Position numbers and translations under genes: made by a program
The notes under the pieces: generated by a model
Databases searched by the model: none
The model's input: only the letters and a program-made list of their open reading frames with translations
What the model was told of the DNA's origin: nothing
NCBI RefSeq assembly: GCF_009834875.1
Contig: NZ_WVHT01000001.1
Location: forward strand, 682,001-746,000
From: Hufsiella arboris
Lineage (GTDB): Bacteria; Bacteroidota; Bacteroidia; Sphingobacteriales; Sphingobacteriaceae
Direction of reading: 5' to 3'
DNA length: 64,000 bases
Part shown: positions 16,372 through 25,011 of the stretch, one piece after another
Layout of the letters: every line of letters starts with the position of its first letter
Position numbering within the stretch: position 1 is the stretch's first letter

Positions 16372-18021
16372 ATGAAATTGAGGAACAAAATTTTATTAGC
16401 CTTTACCTTATTTTCCGCATCGGCTCTGGCACAAAAAACAAATACAGCCAACATACAAAGTTTACCGCGTCCGAAACTGGTGGTCGGTATTGTTGTGGAT
16501 CAAATGCGTTGGGATTACCTGTACCGCTATTATGATCGTTACTCTGCCGGAGGATTCAAACGTTTGCTGAATGACGGGTTTAGTTGTGAGAATACATTCA
16601 TAGATTACGTTCCAACGGTTACGGCAATTGGCCATAGCTGCATTTATACAGGTTCTGTGCCGGCCATTCACGGCATTGCTGGTAACGATTGGACTATACA
16701 AGCGACCGGAAAAATGATGTATTGCACGGAAGACACGACTGTTCAAACCGTAGGAAGTACATCAAAGGCAGGTGAGATGTCACCAAAGAACTTGCTCGCC
16801 AGCACCATTACTGATGAGTTAAAGCTTGCTACAAATTTCCGGTCGAAAGTTATTGGCATAGCATTAAAAGACCGGGGAGGTATTCTGCCTGCGGGTCATA
16901 CGCCAAATGCGGCTTACTGGTATGATGATCAAACCGGGAACTGGATCAGCAGCACGTATTACATGAAAAATCTGCCGGCCTGGGTTGATGCATTCAACGG
17001 CCAGGCAATAGGGAAGAAATATATGTCACAGCCCTGGACAACGTTGTATCCTGTAGCCAGCTATCAGCAAAGCACAGCAGACAACAGCCCGTATGAAGGC
17101 CCGTTCCGCGGCGAGAAAACCACAGCCTTCCCTCATGACATTTCTTCTCTAAAAACTATGGATTCCGGAATTTTGCGTTCAACGCCCTTTGGAAACACGT
17201 TTACACTTGATTTTGCTAAAGCGGCGGTGCAAAGTGAAAACATGGGAGGCTCGGGATTTACCGATTTTCTGGCTGTAAGCCTTTCGTCAACCGATTATGT
17301 TGGTCATCAGTTTGGCCCTAATTCGATCGAGGCTGAAGATACTTATCTCCGTCTCGATAAAGATCTCGCTTCTTTTTTTAGTTACCTGGATTCTAAGGTG
17401 GGTAAGGGAAATTATACAGTATTTCTGTCTGCTGATCACGGAGCAGCGCATAATCCACAATTTTTAATTGACCACGGAATTCCGGCCGGCCTATGGCCAA
17501 TCGGACAAGTTTCCGCCGGCCTGAATGCTTTTCTAAAAGAAAAATATGGCCAGGATAAAATCGTTTTGAACCTGGGAAACTACCAGGTGAACCTGAACAA
17601 CCAGCTTATCGCTTCAAAAAAGCTGAATGAAGACGCCATTCGGAAAGATTGTGTGGATTATCTTAAAAACCAGGATGGGGTGCAGTATGTAGTCGACATG
17701 AAAGATGCAGCTTCCGCTACGGTTCCAGCCGGCTTGTCGAATCAAATTGTAAACGGTTATAATAAAGACCGAAGCGGCGTTGTGCAAATTATTCTCAAAC
17801 CGGGATGGTACAGCGGTTCGAGCAAAACTGGCACTACGCACGGCACCTGGAATCCTTATGATGCTCATATTCCACTGGTCTTTATGGGTTGGGGCATTAA
17901 GCATGGCAAAACCAATGAAATAACACACATGACGGATATTTCGGCTACGCTCGCTGGATTGCTTAGAATACAGGCACCTAGTGGTTGTATCGGCAAGCCG
18001 ATCACCGAGGTGCTTAAATAG
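16372..18021 (+). CDS. pafA: Periplasmic PafA-type alkaline phosphatase
   Basis: 549 aa, signal peptide MKLRNKILLAFTLFSASALAQ. Alkaline-phosphatase superfamily: first metal Asp in VVGIVVDQMRWDYLYRY, nucleophilic Thr in DYVPTVTAIGH, the Asn in GIAGNDW, the K-x-R pair in GIALKDRGG that binds phosphate in PafA, metal ligands in SSTDYVGHQFG and SADHGAAHN, and the final THGTWNPYDAHIPL. It is a calcium-/zinc-type phosphomonoesterase that releases phosphate from organic phosphates, not repressed by phosphate in the characterised homologue. Confidence 0.95.
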   Translation: MKLRNKILLAFTLFSASALAQKTNTANIQSLPRPKLVVGIVVDQMRWDYLYRYYDRYSAGGFKRLLNDGFSCENTFIDYVPTVTAIGHSCIYTGSVPAIHGIAGNDWTIQATGKMMYCTEDTTVQTVGSTSKAGEMSPKNLLASTITDELKLATNFRSKVIGIALKDRGGILPAGHTPNAAYWYDDQTGNWISSTYYMKNLPAWVDAFNGQAIGKKYMSQPWTTLYPVASYQQSTADNSPYEGPFRGEKTTAFPHDISSLKTMDSGILRSTPFGNTFTLDFAKAAVQSENMGGSGFTDFLAVSLSSTDYVGHQFGPNSIEAEDTYLRLDKDLASFFSYLDSKVGKGNYTVFLSADHGAAHNPQFLIDHGIPAGLWPIGQVSAGLNAFLKEKYGQDKIVLNLGNYQVNLNNQLIASKKLNEDAIRKDCVDYLKNQDGVQYVVDMKDAASATVPAGLSNQIVNGYNKDRSGVVQIILKPGWYSGSSKTGTTHGTWNPYDAHIPLVFMGWGIKHGKTNEITHMTDISATLAGLLRIQAPSGCIGKPITEVLK

Positions 18022-18037
18022 ATGCGGCGATTCCAAT

Positions 18038-18055
18038 AAAAGGGCGCTCCTTTTT
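18038..18055 (+). terminator. Weak hairpin terminator after pafA
   Basis: AAAAGG - GCGCT - CCTTTTT, a 6-bp stem running into five Ts, 16 bases after the pafA stop codon and before the convergent acetyltransferase. Confidence 0.4.
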
Positions 18056-18077
18056 ATCAAAATATGATTAGCCAGAA

Positions 18078-18641
18078 CTAGTCTCTCTTAAGCTTTCTTA
18101 TAACCTTACAGGGATTTCCAGCGGCAAAAACGTCGTCCGGAATATCTTTTGTCACCACACTGCCGGCTCCGATCACAGTCCGGTTGCCGATCGTTACACC
18201 CGGACAAATAATAGCACCCCCTCCAACCCACACATCTTCGCCGATTGTAATCGGCTTAGCGTATTCCAAGCCGGAAGCACGCTCCTGGTGATCCAGCGGA
18301 TGTGTGGCAGTATAGATCTGTACCGCCGGGCCAAACATTGTCCGGCTGCCGATACTTACCTGGCATACGTCCAGTACCACGCAATTAAAGTTGAAATATA
18401 CTTTATCGCCTGTTTTTATATTATAGCCGTAATCGCAATAAAAAGGCGTTTGTATCCATAATTCGCTCCCCTTATCCGGGATAAGCTCGTCGAATATTTC
18501 CGACTTCTTAAGGGTTTCATCTTCCCGGCTTTCATTCAGCTCTTTCAGCAGCAATCTCGTCCGTAGCCGGTCATTGCTCAGCTGTTCGTCCAGCGCATTG
18601 TATAACTCGCCGGCAAGCATTTTTTCCTTTTCCGTTTTCAT
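18078..18641 (-). CDS. Maltose/galactoside-type sugar O-acetyltransferase (Maa/NodL/LacA family)
   Basis: 187 aa. N-terminal MAC helix (KMLAGELYNALDEQL) and hexapeptide left-handed beta-helix with FNFNCVVLDVCQVSIGSRTMFGP, the catalytic His in IYTATHPLD, the WVGGGAIICPGVTIG turn and GAGSVVTKDIPD..AAGNPCKVIR (landmarks). Uses acetyl-CoA to acetylate sugars. ATG at 18641 lies 4 bases after the stop of the RBBP9-like gene, so the two form a unit; the longer frame upstream is that gene in another frame. Confidence 0.93.
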   Translation of the reverse strand: MKTEKEKMLAGELYNALDEQLSNDRLRTRLLLKELNESREDETLKKSEIFDELIPDKGSELWIQTPFYCDYGYNIKTGDKVYFNFNCVVLDVCQVSIGSRTMFGPAVQIYTATHPLDHQERASGLEYAKPITIGEDVWVGGGAIICPGVTIGNRTVIGAGSVVTKDIPDDVFAAGNPCKVIRKLKRD

Positions 18642-18645
18642 GACC

Positions 18646-19173
18646 TCAATCCAGTTTTTTAAGAAATTCCAGGCCCTCGTTCCATTTATAAAATCCCGAG
18701 GCGGCGTTGATGTGCCCGGCTTCACCAATATCAACGAATCTGCTGCCCCAGCAATCTGCAAAGTATTTGGCGCGTTCAATGCTTACCCACTCATCGTTCA
18801 CACTTGCCACCACCAGCGTTTTGAAATCGAACCGGTCCAACGGCATTGGTGCGAAGCCGATAGCGGGAAATGTGTAATTAAGCGCCTCTACATCGCTTGG
18901 CGCAACAAGCATCGCGCCTTTAATCCGTTTACCCGAATGCTTCGCCCAGTGAGCGATGGTTGCGCACCCCAGGCTGTGTCCGATCAGGATCACTTCGCTT
19001 AGATCTGCGTCTTTCAGCGCTTCATCAACCGACAACAGCCAGTCGGAGCACACCGGCGCATCCCATTCTTTCTGGTCAATACGGGTGAAGTTGGCCGCTG
19101 ATTCTTCAAAATAGGTTTGCCAATGAAGAGGCCCGGAGTTGCCTAGTCCGGGAATAATAAAATAAGAACTCAT
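18646..19173 (-). CDS. RBBP9/YdeN-family serine hydrolase
   Basis: 175 aa, cytosolic alpha/beta hydrolase of the RBBP9/YdeN type. It begins with the family motif FIIPGLGNSGPLHWQ; nucleophile Ser in LIGHSLGC, acid in VASVNDEWV, and His in GEAGHINAASG. Function in bacteria is unknown. Start ATG at 19173 lies 28 bases after the M1 peptidase stop, so M1, this gene and the acetyltransferase likely form one transcript. Confidence 0.92.
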   Translation of the reverse strand: MSSYFIIPGLGNSGPLHWQTYFEESAANFTRIDQKEWDAPVCSDWLLSVDEALKDADLSEVILIGHSLGCATIAHWAKHSGKRIKGAMLVAPSDVEALNYTFPAIGFAPMPLDRFDFKTLVVASVNDEWVSIERAKYFADCWGSRFVDIGEAGHINAASGFYKWNEGLEFLKKLD

Positions 19174-19201
19174 ATTGCTTAACTGATCGTATAACCGGAA
19201 A

Positions 19202-21166
19202 CTATCTAACCTTAAACACATTATTTGCACGATTCGTATCAGGCAAGCCTGCATCCGGATCAACCGACACAGCGCTCACTTCCTTATCTACCGCGAGACT
19301 CAATGTAACCGACGCGTTTTGCATCCAGGTTTCAACCGGGAGTTTTACCCGCTGGCTGCTTCCATCTTTAAATTCCACTTGCACCATTACCGGGAAAGCC
19401 ATTTTATCAAGATTCACCAGCGTGTACTGCAGATTTTTCTTCGCCGCGTCATACCTGGCGTCCTGTACAGCCACATCGAATTTCCAGTTGTTGAAATAGA
19501 AGCCGCGCCAGAACCAGGCCAGGTCTTCACCTGCGCCGTTTTCCATAGCATGAAAGAAATCCATTGGATACGGATGCTTATAAGCCCATTGCTCGGTATA
19601 CTGCTTAAAGGCGTAGTCAAAGCGCTCGGAACCAAGAATCTGCTCGCGCAGCAGCACCATAGCGAAGGCCGGTTTAAAGTAAGTGATAGTATGCCGGTAT
19701 TTTTCAGCAACCTGGTCGGGGTTGGTCATGATCACCGGCGTATTTGGATCGGCCATTGCTGCAACGATCTCATCCGCGGGATTACCGCCGCCGGGTGCAT
19801 ACTCGCTGTCGCGTTTAGGTGAGTATTCGCCTTTGTTAAATTCATCAGACGCGAAAATATCGATAAAGGTATTGAAGCCCTCATCCATCCAGGCAAAACG
19901 CCGCTCGTTCGAGCCGACGATCATCGGAAACCAGTTGTGGCCAATCTCATGCGCAGTTACCCAGAAAAGTTCCTTTCCCTTGTCATTAATACCGTCGAAT
20001 ACGATACCAGGGTACTCCATGCCGCCGGCGACACCGGCTTCATTGATTGCCGTCGGATAAGGATATACGAACCATTTCTTAGAAAATATTTCGATCGATT
20101 CTTTCAGATACTCGGTAGCCCGTCCCCAGGCCTCATTTCCTGCGCTTTCAACCGGGTAAACCGACATAGCCAGCGACTGCTTTCCTTCCGGAAGGTTTAC
20201 CCGTGCAGCATCCCACATATAAGCTTTCGAGGCGCCGAAGGCCACGTCGCGGGTATTGTACATTTTGTAATGCCAGGTTAAATTGCCTTTTTGAACAGGC
20301 CTTGATGAGGCCTGCGTCACTTCTTCCGGCGTGCGGATCATAATAGTTTTGTCGCTGTTCCTGGCACGCGTAAGACGTTCGAGCTGTTTCGGGGTAAGTA
20401 CTTCCTGCGGATTCTGCAGCGTGCCCGGCCCCGCCACGATCATATCCCATGGTACCGTTACGCTATAGTCGAAATCCCCGTACTCCAGGTAAAACTCACC
20501 GCTGCCAAGAAAGGGCAGGGTATCCCAGCCACTCATATCATCATAAACACACATGCGCGGGTACCACTGCGCGATCTCGAAGATCTTGCCATTCTTCGTT
20601 TTTGCGAAATCCGTTCGCCCGCCGAAATCGCCAGGAATGGTATAATGATATTTTATTGCCAGCGTGATCCTGCCGCCTTTCGCCGACAAAGCTTTCGGCA
20701 GCCGAACCTGCATACGGGTATCTGTAATTATAAAATCAGCTTTTGATACATTTCCGTTATACCCTGCTTCCACCGACTCGACCTGGTAACCGGAAGTGAA
20801 ATCCGCCGGTTGCCGGCCGGTAAAATAGTTGGACCGGGCACCTTTCTGGTAGGTATTCTGATCCAGCTGCAGCCAAAGGGAGTTCAGCGGATCGGGACTG
20901 TTATTCGTGTACGAAATTATTTCATTGCCGCTTAATTGGTTACTGGCGGTATCGATACTTGCGCTCAGCTTGTAATCTGCACGGTTCTGCCAGTAATAAA
21001 CGCCCGGTAAACCATTAGCCGAACGTACAGTGCCTCCGTTTTGCGTATAAAATAAAGGCGCAAACAGTGCCTGCGGATCATATACTGATTTTAAGGGTTT
21101 TTCCTGGGCGACAGCAAACACTGTACAGCTTCCAGAAACTAATAGAGCAACAATATTTTTCAGCAT
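19202..21166 (-). CDS. Exported M1-family zinc metallopeptidase (paralogue 1)
   Basis: 654 aa, signal peptide [21 protein letters not shown]. The M1 catalytic motif is [16 protein letters not shown] with the third ligand in FAWMDEGFN; the preceding [12 protein letters not shown] is the exopeptidase GxMEN-like substrate loop. The N-terminal beta domain ([26 protein letters not shown], landmark) and the C-terminal [17 protein letters not shown] stretch are typical of the Bacteroidota group. It resembles the M1 protein at 56567-58438 (shared order [25 protein letters not shown].xH, WF...FNNW/FSNNY). Role: periplasmic peptide breakdown. Confidence 0.95.
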   Translation of the reverse strand: MLKNIVALLVSGSCTVFAVAQEKPLKSVYDPQALFAPLFYTQNGGTVRSANGLPGVYYWQNRADYKLSASIDTASNQLSGNEIISYTNNSPDPLNSLWLQLDQNTYQKGARSNYFTGRQPADFTSGYQVESVEAGYNGNVSKADFIITDTRMQVRLPKALSAKGGRITLAIKYHYTIPGDFGGRTDFAKTKNGKIFEIAQWYPRMCVYDDMSGWDTLPFLGSGEFYLEYGDFDYSVTVPWDMIVAGPGTLQNPQEVLTPKQLERLTRARNSDKTIMIRTPEEVTQASSRPVQKGNLTWHYKMYNTRDVAFGASKAYMWDAARVNLPEGKQSLAMSVYPVESAGNEAWGRATEYLKESIEIFSKKWFVYPYPTAINEAGVAGGMEYPGIVFDGINDKGKELFWVTAHEIGHNWFPMIVGSNERRFAWMDEGFNTFIDIFASDEFNKGEYSPKRDSEYAPGGGNPADEIVAAMADPNTPVIMTNPDQVAEKYRHTITYFKPAFAMVLLREQILGSERFDYAFKQYTEQWAYKHPYPMDFFHAMENGAGEDLAWFWRGFYFNNWKFDVAVQDARYDAAKKNLQYTLVNLDKMAFPVMVQVEFKDGSSQRVKLPVETWMQNASVTLSLAVDKEVSAVSVDPDAGLPDTNRANNVFKVR

Positions 21167-21325
21167 GCAAATAAGATTTGCCGTAAAAATAAGATTTGTC
21201 ACGAAAGTCCCGCTAAAAACCAGGCTTCTTTTCCGGGCAGCTAAGGCTCACATTTTCAAGGACTCACAATTCTGATCGCCGCGGAAATATCCTGTAAAAT
21301 TTGTAGATTTGTTATAACCGGCAAA

Positions 21326-21559
21326 TCAACTAACAGTATGGACATTCCAATACCACATGGCCACAAAAGCAGGTTTCGCTTTATCAAGGAGTTTGAATAC
21401 ATCGATTTGTTTCCCTATAGCATCTGCCTGATTTCTATCATCGGTGAAATATACCTGATTCACCTGGTGCTGAAAATTACGGAATCGTTTTCGTAAGGGT
21501 GGTTGAGGGTAGGCCTTTTCCTGCTCAAGGTGTTCTACTTTCCCCAAAAGCAATACACA
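21326..21559 (-). pseudogene. Remnant of ABC ATPase domain of the C39 exporter
   Basis: This stretch continues the reading frame of the exporter at 21560-22921 after its TGA (21560-21562). It encodes the usual linker (KVEHLEQEKAYPQPPL) and what looks like the first strands of a nucleotide-binding domain (NFQHQVNQVYFTDDR...IDVFKLLDKAKPAFVAM) with small irregularities, then breaks down just where the Walker A loop should begin, ending at 21326. No Walker A, signature or Walker B motif follows to the next gene. It is best read as the decayed 5' part of the lost ATPase domain. Confidence 0.65.
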
Positions 21560-22921
21560 TCAGCCATGTTCTTTGCCCATCAGGCCATACAACCGGTTAA
21601 GGGCATCTGTATGATCGCGCAATTGCAGGATGTGCTGGTAAATTTTCTGCGTCGTTGCGCTAACCGCCAATGTCAGCATAAAGGCAGGCATCAGTGTTGC
21701 TAAAGTAATCGTATTATTCATACACTCGTAGCTTAAATTCGCCGCCGCGATAAACAGAAAACCGCCGCATAACATCTCAAGCCGCAATGCGAACTTTCTA
21801 CTTAGCTGGTGATAATTTAATATTGCATGATTAAGTTCAGTTAAATTAAGATGCCCTTGAAAAGCCTCAAATTGAATTACATTCTCCACCTGCTTATATA
21901 AAAAGGAAACGTTCAATCGTTTTTCACTCAAAATCCATTCAGCCTTTACGGCTAAGCTAATTGCCACTAGCATACCAGTGCACAGCACAAGCGCGGTAAT
22001 AAAGGAGTAATAGCAAAGGCCGGCAAAAAATATAATTATCAATAAGGCATCATTCAGCAATTGCGGGAAAACGCTCTGCAAACCTGACAAAAGTTTTGAT
22101 ATATCATGAAACCGTGTAACAATATCTTGCCGGCTGAAAAAATGACTTGAGGCAGCTGTAAACTTTTTAAAGGCCCCGGCAAACGAGTCCAGCAGCCTTG
22201 CATTTGCATCGTTCAGCAGTTCTGCAAGTATACTTTGCCGGGTGACCGACAACCAGTATCTGCCGGCGATCATCACTGCCATCAGAAACATGTATAACAG
22301 GTAAGTTTCAAAGCGGGCAGCCCTGTGGATCTTGTCGGCAAGAGTTTGAAAATTGATCATAATACCCAAGCTGGTAAAGGTCAGCGCCAAACCAAGAATC
22401 ACGCTTAATAACCATAATGCAGTGCCACCTCCGAGAAGACGCAATAACCAACGCCATTTGCCAACAGCGGTTGCGTGGTATATACTGACCTTGCAAGGAT
22501 TGATTATTAACGCGGCCCTACTAACCCATATATCCTGCAATTGAGTATCGTTTAACAACAGTAAGCCTTTAGCCGGATCTCCGATAAGGAATTTTTTCAG
22601 AAAAACGCTATAGCCATAACAAACAGCAAAATGATTTCCGGCAGACCCTTGCGTATGTAAAAGCACCGGCTCATGCTCCCTCAAGTCATAAGTTTCAAGC
22701 CGGCAGGCGCTTGTATTGAAGTTCAGTAAAATGGCAGCTTGCTTAATATCGAAAAGTGTACATCCCGAGTCACGCCTTATCTGACAAAGGTCGGCTATTT
22801 CCAGCGGGTGAACAGCAACTCCATAGTAAGACACCAGTGATTGCAAGCAGGCAGGGCCACAGTCATTCAAGCTTTGCTGTTTAGCGAAGCTTTTGTAAAT
22901 CTTCCAATAATTAAGTGACAT
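21560..22921 (-). CDS. C39 peptidase / ABC exporter membrane domain, truncated before the ATPase domain
   Basis: 453 aa. Residues ~5-140 are a C39 (bacteriocin-processing) peptidase with Cys in NDCGPACLQSLVSYYG, His in GNHFAVCYGYSV and Asp in LIGDPAKG, all catalytic residues present. Residues ~160-440 form the ABC exporter membrane domain with about five to six hydrophobic segments. The protein ends LYGLMGKEHG at a TGA, whereas a complete exporter is about 720-740 aa with an ATPase domain. C39 exporters cut GG-leader peptides and export them; the peptide gene at 24309-24476 is the obvious substrate. As it stands it could cleave but not pump unless an ATPase is supplied from elsewhere. ATG at 22921 avoids overlap with the upstream membrane gene. 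Confidence 0.85.
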   Translation of the reverse strand: MSLNYWKIYKSFAKQQSLNDCGPACLQSLVSYYGVAVHPLEIADLCQIRRDSGCTLFDIKQAAILLNFNTSACRLETYDLREHEPVLLHTQGSAGNHFAVCYGYSVFLKKFLIGDPAKGLLLLNDTQLQDIWVSRAALIINPCKVSIYHATAVGKWRWLLRLLGGGTALWLLSVILGLALTFTSLGIMINFQTLADKIHRAARFETYLLYMFLMAVMIAGRYWLSVTRQSILAELLNDANARLLDSFAGAFKKFTAASSHFFSRQDIVTRFHDISKLLSGLQSVFPQLLNDALLIIIFFAGLCYYSFITALVLCTGMLVAISLAVKAEWILSEKRLNVSFLYKQVENVIQFEAFQGHLNLTELNHAILNYHQLSRKFALRLEMLCGGFLFIAAANLSYECMNNTITLATLMPAFMLTLAVSATTQKIYQHILQLRDHTDALNRLYGLMGKEHG

Positions 22922-22932
22922 GACAGCAGAAT

Positions 22933-23562
22933 TCAAAGCGTGCTTACTTTTACCGTATAAATCATAGTCATGCCCGTCCACAGTATTAATAGAGGCAGGT
23001 ATGTTTTCAAAATAATACGCAGCGAAGTATTGTAATCGCTCATAGTATCGCGTTTGAACAAAAATGCGAGCACAAGGAGGTATAATAATTCGAATGCGTT
23101 AAGAATCCTTAAAGGGTACAACCACATCATGTCCAGCCGAGCCGGGTCAACCAGGGACAGCAACGATAGCGGGTAAGAATTTTGCCATTCATTAAAGCCG
23201 GACGGCGGATGGATCAGGAACCAGGCGACTTTGAGTGCGGCCGGCACCAGGAAAATCATGTCGGCCAGCAGCACCGCCTCTGTACCCTGCCGGAAACTGA
23301 TGCGGCAGCCGGCTAGCTTAAATCCAGAATAGAAGAGCGCTGCCAGCAACAGGCATTTTGCAAGATTTAACAGAATGGCAACGGAATAAATGAGCCATTT
23401 CAACTGCTCATCCGGAAAAATATTTTCTATACTGCCTGCATTCCATTCAGCTATCGCGCTTGCATAGAAGCTGTTTGTCAAAATCCATTTATCAGAAATC
23501 AGCATTAATGATAACTGAATGATACAATTTAAAATTAAAAGAAATTTAAGGCTAAGTTTCAT
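22933..23562 (-). CDS. Integral membrane protein of the peptide cluster, unknown function
   Basis: 209 aa with about five hydrophobic segments: residues 5-25, ~55-85 (LIYSVAILLNLAKCLLLAALFYSG), ~98-120, ~150-170 and ~185-205. No family recognised with confidence; there is a faint likeness to Yip1-type proteins. It sits 11 bases before the C39 exporter gene and so belongs to its transcript. It might be an exporter accessory or an immunity protein; nothing in the sequence decides. Confidence 0.75.
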   Translation of the reverse strand: MKLSLKFLLILNCIIQLSLMLISDKWILTNSFYASAIAEWNAGSIENIFPDEQLKWLIYSVAILLNLAKCLLLAALFYSGFKLAGCRISFRQGTEAVLLADMIFLVPAALKVAWFLIHPPSGFNEWQNSYPLSLLSLVDPARLDMMWLYPLRILNAFELLYLLVLAFLFKRDTMSDYNTSLRIILKTYLPLLILWTGMTMIYTVKVSTL

Positions 23563-23670
23563 ATATTAGTTAACGGTTATTTAACAATGCCGTAAAATTG
23601 GCGAACCAAAACCTTAATTGCTATTACTCAGAATTTTAAATTATAACCTATAGTTATTGCTTTCTTAAAT

Positions 23671-24549
23671 ATGAATTTCGTAAAAAGCTTTTTATCTCCG
23701 GAAACGCTGCTGTTTGTAATGATTCTTTGCATGGCAAGTATTTATGCACTGCGAAATAATAGCATCTACCGCTTACTTCTGCACCCATACAGTATCGAAA
23801 AGAAAAAGGAATTTCATCGCTTGATCACTGCAGGTTTTGTACATAACGATTATGCGCAATTGTTGATAAATTCGTTGACCCTGATTTTTACCGGGCCATT
23901 TTTGCGGAAAAGCCTACCTAACGGAATACCGGGAACCCTGGAATGGCTGTTGATTTATCTAGGCAGCTGTGTTGCCGCGAATTTGCTATGTTATTTATAT
24001 AACCGGAAGGATTTTTATTACAGCAGCTGTGGGGCGAGCGGTGCAATCATGGGCTGTATGTATGCCTATCTCTACCTGCATCCTTTTGAGAAGGCGCTCA
24101 CTATCATGTTTGTTGTCCTTCCGAATTTTATAACAATTCCGCTTTGGTCATTGTTGATGCTGAGGTTATTGAAGAAATATAAAACTTCCCGGGTGGATGA
24201 CCTGATGCATCTTTCCGGAGCCTTGGCAGGCTTGCTGATAACGATGCTGCTCAGTTATCAGATAAATGGAAAAGATAACGAAAAGGCCGGGATAAACCCG
24301 GCCGCCTGTTACCACCATTCAAGGCAATTAGGTCCGGTTGCGGCGGATATTCCGCCGATAACTGCGCCGACTCCGCCGAACAAACTTCCAACAGAAGTTG
24401 ATACGGCAATCGATACAGCGCAAGGTGTTGAGCCGCCTTCAAGCTCTTTTAACTCTTCATCAGTAATTACATTCATTGTGAAAAATTTTGGTTCCTTCCC
24501 TCTATTGGGAATTAATGTAAATCTTCAAAAGTGCCCTGGCCGATGCTAA
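23671..24549 (+). CDS. Rhomboid-family intramembrane serine protease with antisense-overlapping tail
   Basis: 292 aa as an open frame. The rhomboid core is residues 1-~205: helix 1, then FHRLITAGFVHNDYAQLLINSLTLIFTGPFL (landmark FVHNDYAQLLINS), the catalytic Ser in YSSCGASGAIMGCMYAY (G-x-S-G) and the His in LMHLSGALAGLL. Catalytic Ser and His are both present. The last ~85 codons run antisense over the terminator and entire coding region of the GG-leader peptide gene, are Pro/Ser-rich and resemble nothing, so the true functional protein may effectively end near residue 205. It is divergent from the exporter transcript, 108 bases from its start. A processing role in the cluster is possible. 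Confidence 0.8.
   Translation: MNFVKSFLSPETLLFVMILCMASIYALRNNSIYRLLLHPYSIEKKKEFHRLITAGFVHNDYAQLLINSLTLIFTGPFLRKSLPNGIPGTLEWLLIYLGSCVAANLLCYLYNRKDFYYSSCGASGAIMGCMYAYLYLHPFEKALTIMFVVLPNFITIPLWSLLMLRLLKKYKTSRVDDLMHLSGALAGLLITMLLSYQINGKDNEKAGINPAACYHHSRQLGPVAADIPPITAPTPPNKLPTEVDTAIDTAQGVEPPSSSFNSSSVITFIVKNFGSFPLLGINVNLQKCPGRC
24281..24303 (-). terminator. Rho-independent terminator of the GG-leader peptide gene
   Basis: On the minus strand GGCCGGG - TTTAT - CCCGGCC followed by TTTT, a perfect 7-bp GC-rich stem (24285-24291 with 24297-24303) beginning 5 bases after the peptide stop codon. It supports the peptide gene being real and transcribed alone. Confidence 0.85.
24309..24476 (-). CDS. Double-glycine leader peptide precursor (bacteriocin-like, 55 aa)
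   Basis: A short gene hidden antisense to the rhomboid frame. Leader: MNVITDEELKELEGG, a classic double-glycine leader with the acidic EELKELEGG pattern cut by C39 peptidases. The predicted mature peptide is 40 residues, starting STPCAVSIAV, with two cysteines (core positions 4 and 36) able to form a disulfide, a Gly/Ala/Val-rich middle with GxxxG motifs (GSLFG, GAVIG), and the end NCLEWW. The core has no basic residue and a single Glu, unlike most cationic bacteriocins; the hydrophobic GxxxG middle suits membrane insertion. A strong terminator follows at 24281-24303, and the C39 exporter lies 1.4 kb downstream. A divergent XRE regulator starts 128 bases away. Confidence 0.88.
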   Translation of the reverse strand: MNVITDEELKELEGGSTPCAVSIAVSTSVGSLFGGVGAVIGGISAATGPNCLEWW

Positions 24550-24577
24550 AACCCATCATTGTAATTTATAACTGTAG

Positions 24578-24588
24578 GTTGTACCAAC
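24578..24588. promoter_or_regulatory. Short inverted repeat between peptide and XRE genes, possible operator
   Basis: GTTG-TAC-CAAC, an 11-base inverted repeat in the 128-base divergent region, 16 bases before the XRE start codon. Position suits autoregulation of the XRE gene and control of the divergent peptide gene; the motif is short enough to be chance. Confidence 0.35.
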
Positions 24589-24604
24589 TCTTAAATGCTT
24601 TATT

Positions 24605-24892
24605 ATGAATAAGAAAGATATTGGCGAAAAAATCCGTATTCAACGGGTCATCAAACAGTATAGCCAGGAATATGTGGCCAACTGTATGGATATCTCCCAG
24701 GCTGCTTATTCGAAGATTGAACGCGGCGAAACGGAGCTTTCCGTTGAGCGCCTTTATGAAATTGCCGAAATACTGGAAGTTTCGCCTTTTACATTCCTTC
24801 CTAAACCTAAACATGGCAGAATGATCAATACGGCAGGCTTACGAAAAACTATCGTTACAGGCTGGAAGCGATTGGCTGTCTTATTCGGATAA
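24605..24892 (+). CDS. XRE-family helix-turn-helix regulator
   Basis: 95 aa. Residues 6-62 are a Cro/C1-type HTH: IGEKIRIQRVIKQYSQEYVA, recognition-helix region ISQAAYSKIERGETELSVERL and IAEILEVSPFTFL. The C-terminal ~30 residues are basic. No sensor domain. It is divergent from the GG-leader peptide gene and is the likely local regulator of the peptide cluster. Confidence 0.88.
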   Translation: MNKKDIGEKIRIQRVIKQYSQEYVANCMDISQAAYSKIERGETELSVERLYEIAEILEVSPFTFLPKPKHGRMINTAGLRKTIVTGWKRLAVLFG

Positions 24893-25011
24893 TTGCCAGC
24901 TTAGAGTCTGTCGGTCACAGTTTATAAAACATCTAGGAGTAATTTAGTTTCGGCGGTTGTTAAAAGCGATCCCGTGCTTATCCAATTTTGGGCTGTCAAC
25001 CAACACAGATA

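Noticed and set aside
21560-21562. TGA in the C39 exporter read as selenocysteine or programmed readthrough
   Set aside because: No SECIS-like hairpin was noticed, and the downstream NBD is decayed before Walker A, so readthrough would yield no working ATPase.
24251-24442. 63-aa minus-strand frame in the GG-peptide region
   Set aside because: It is out of register with the GG-leader gene, which has leader, core and terminator; this one has none.
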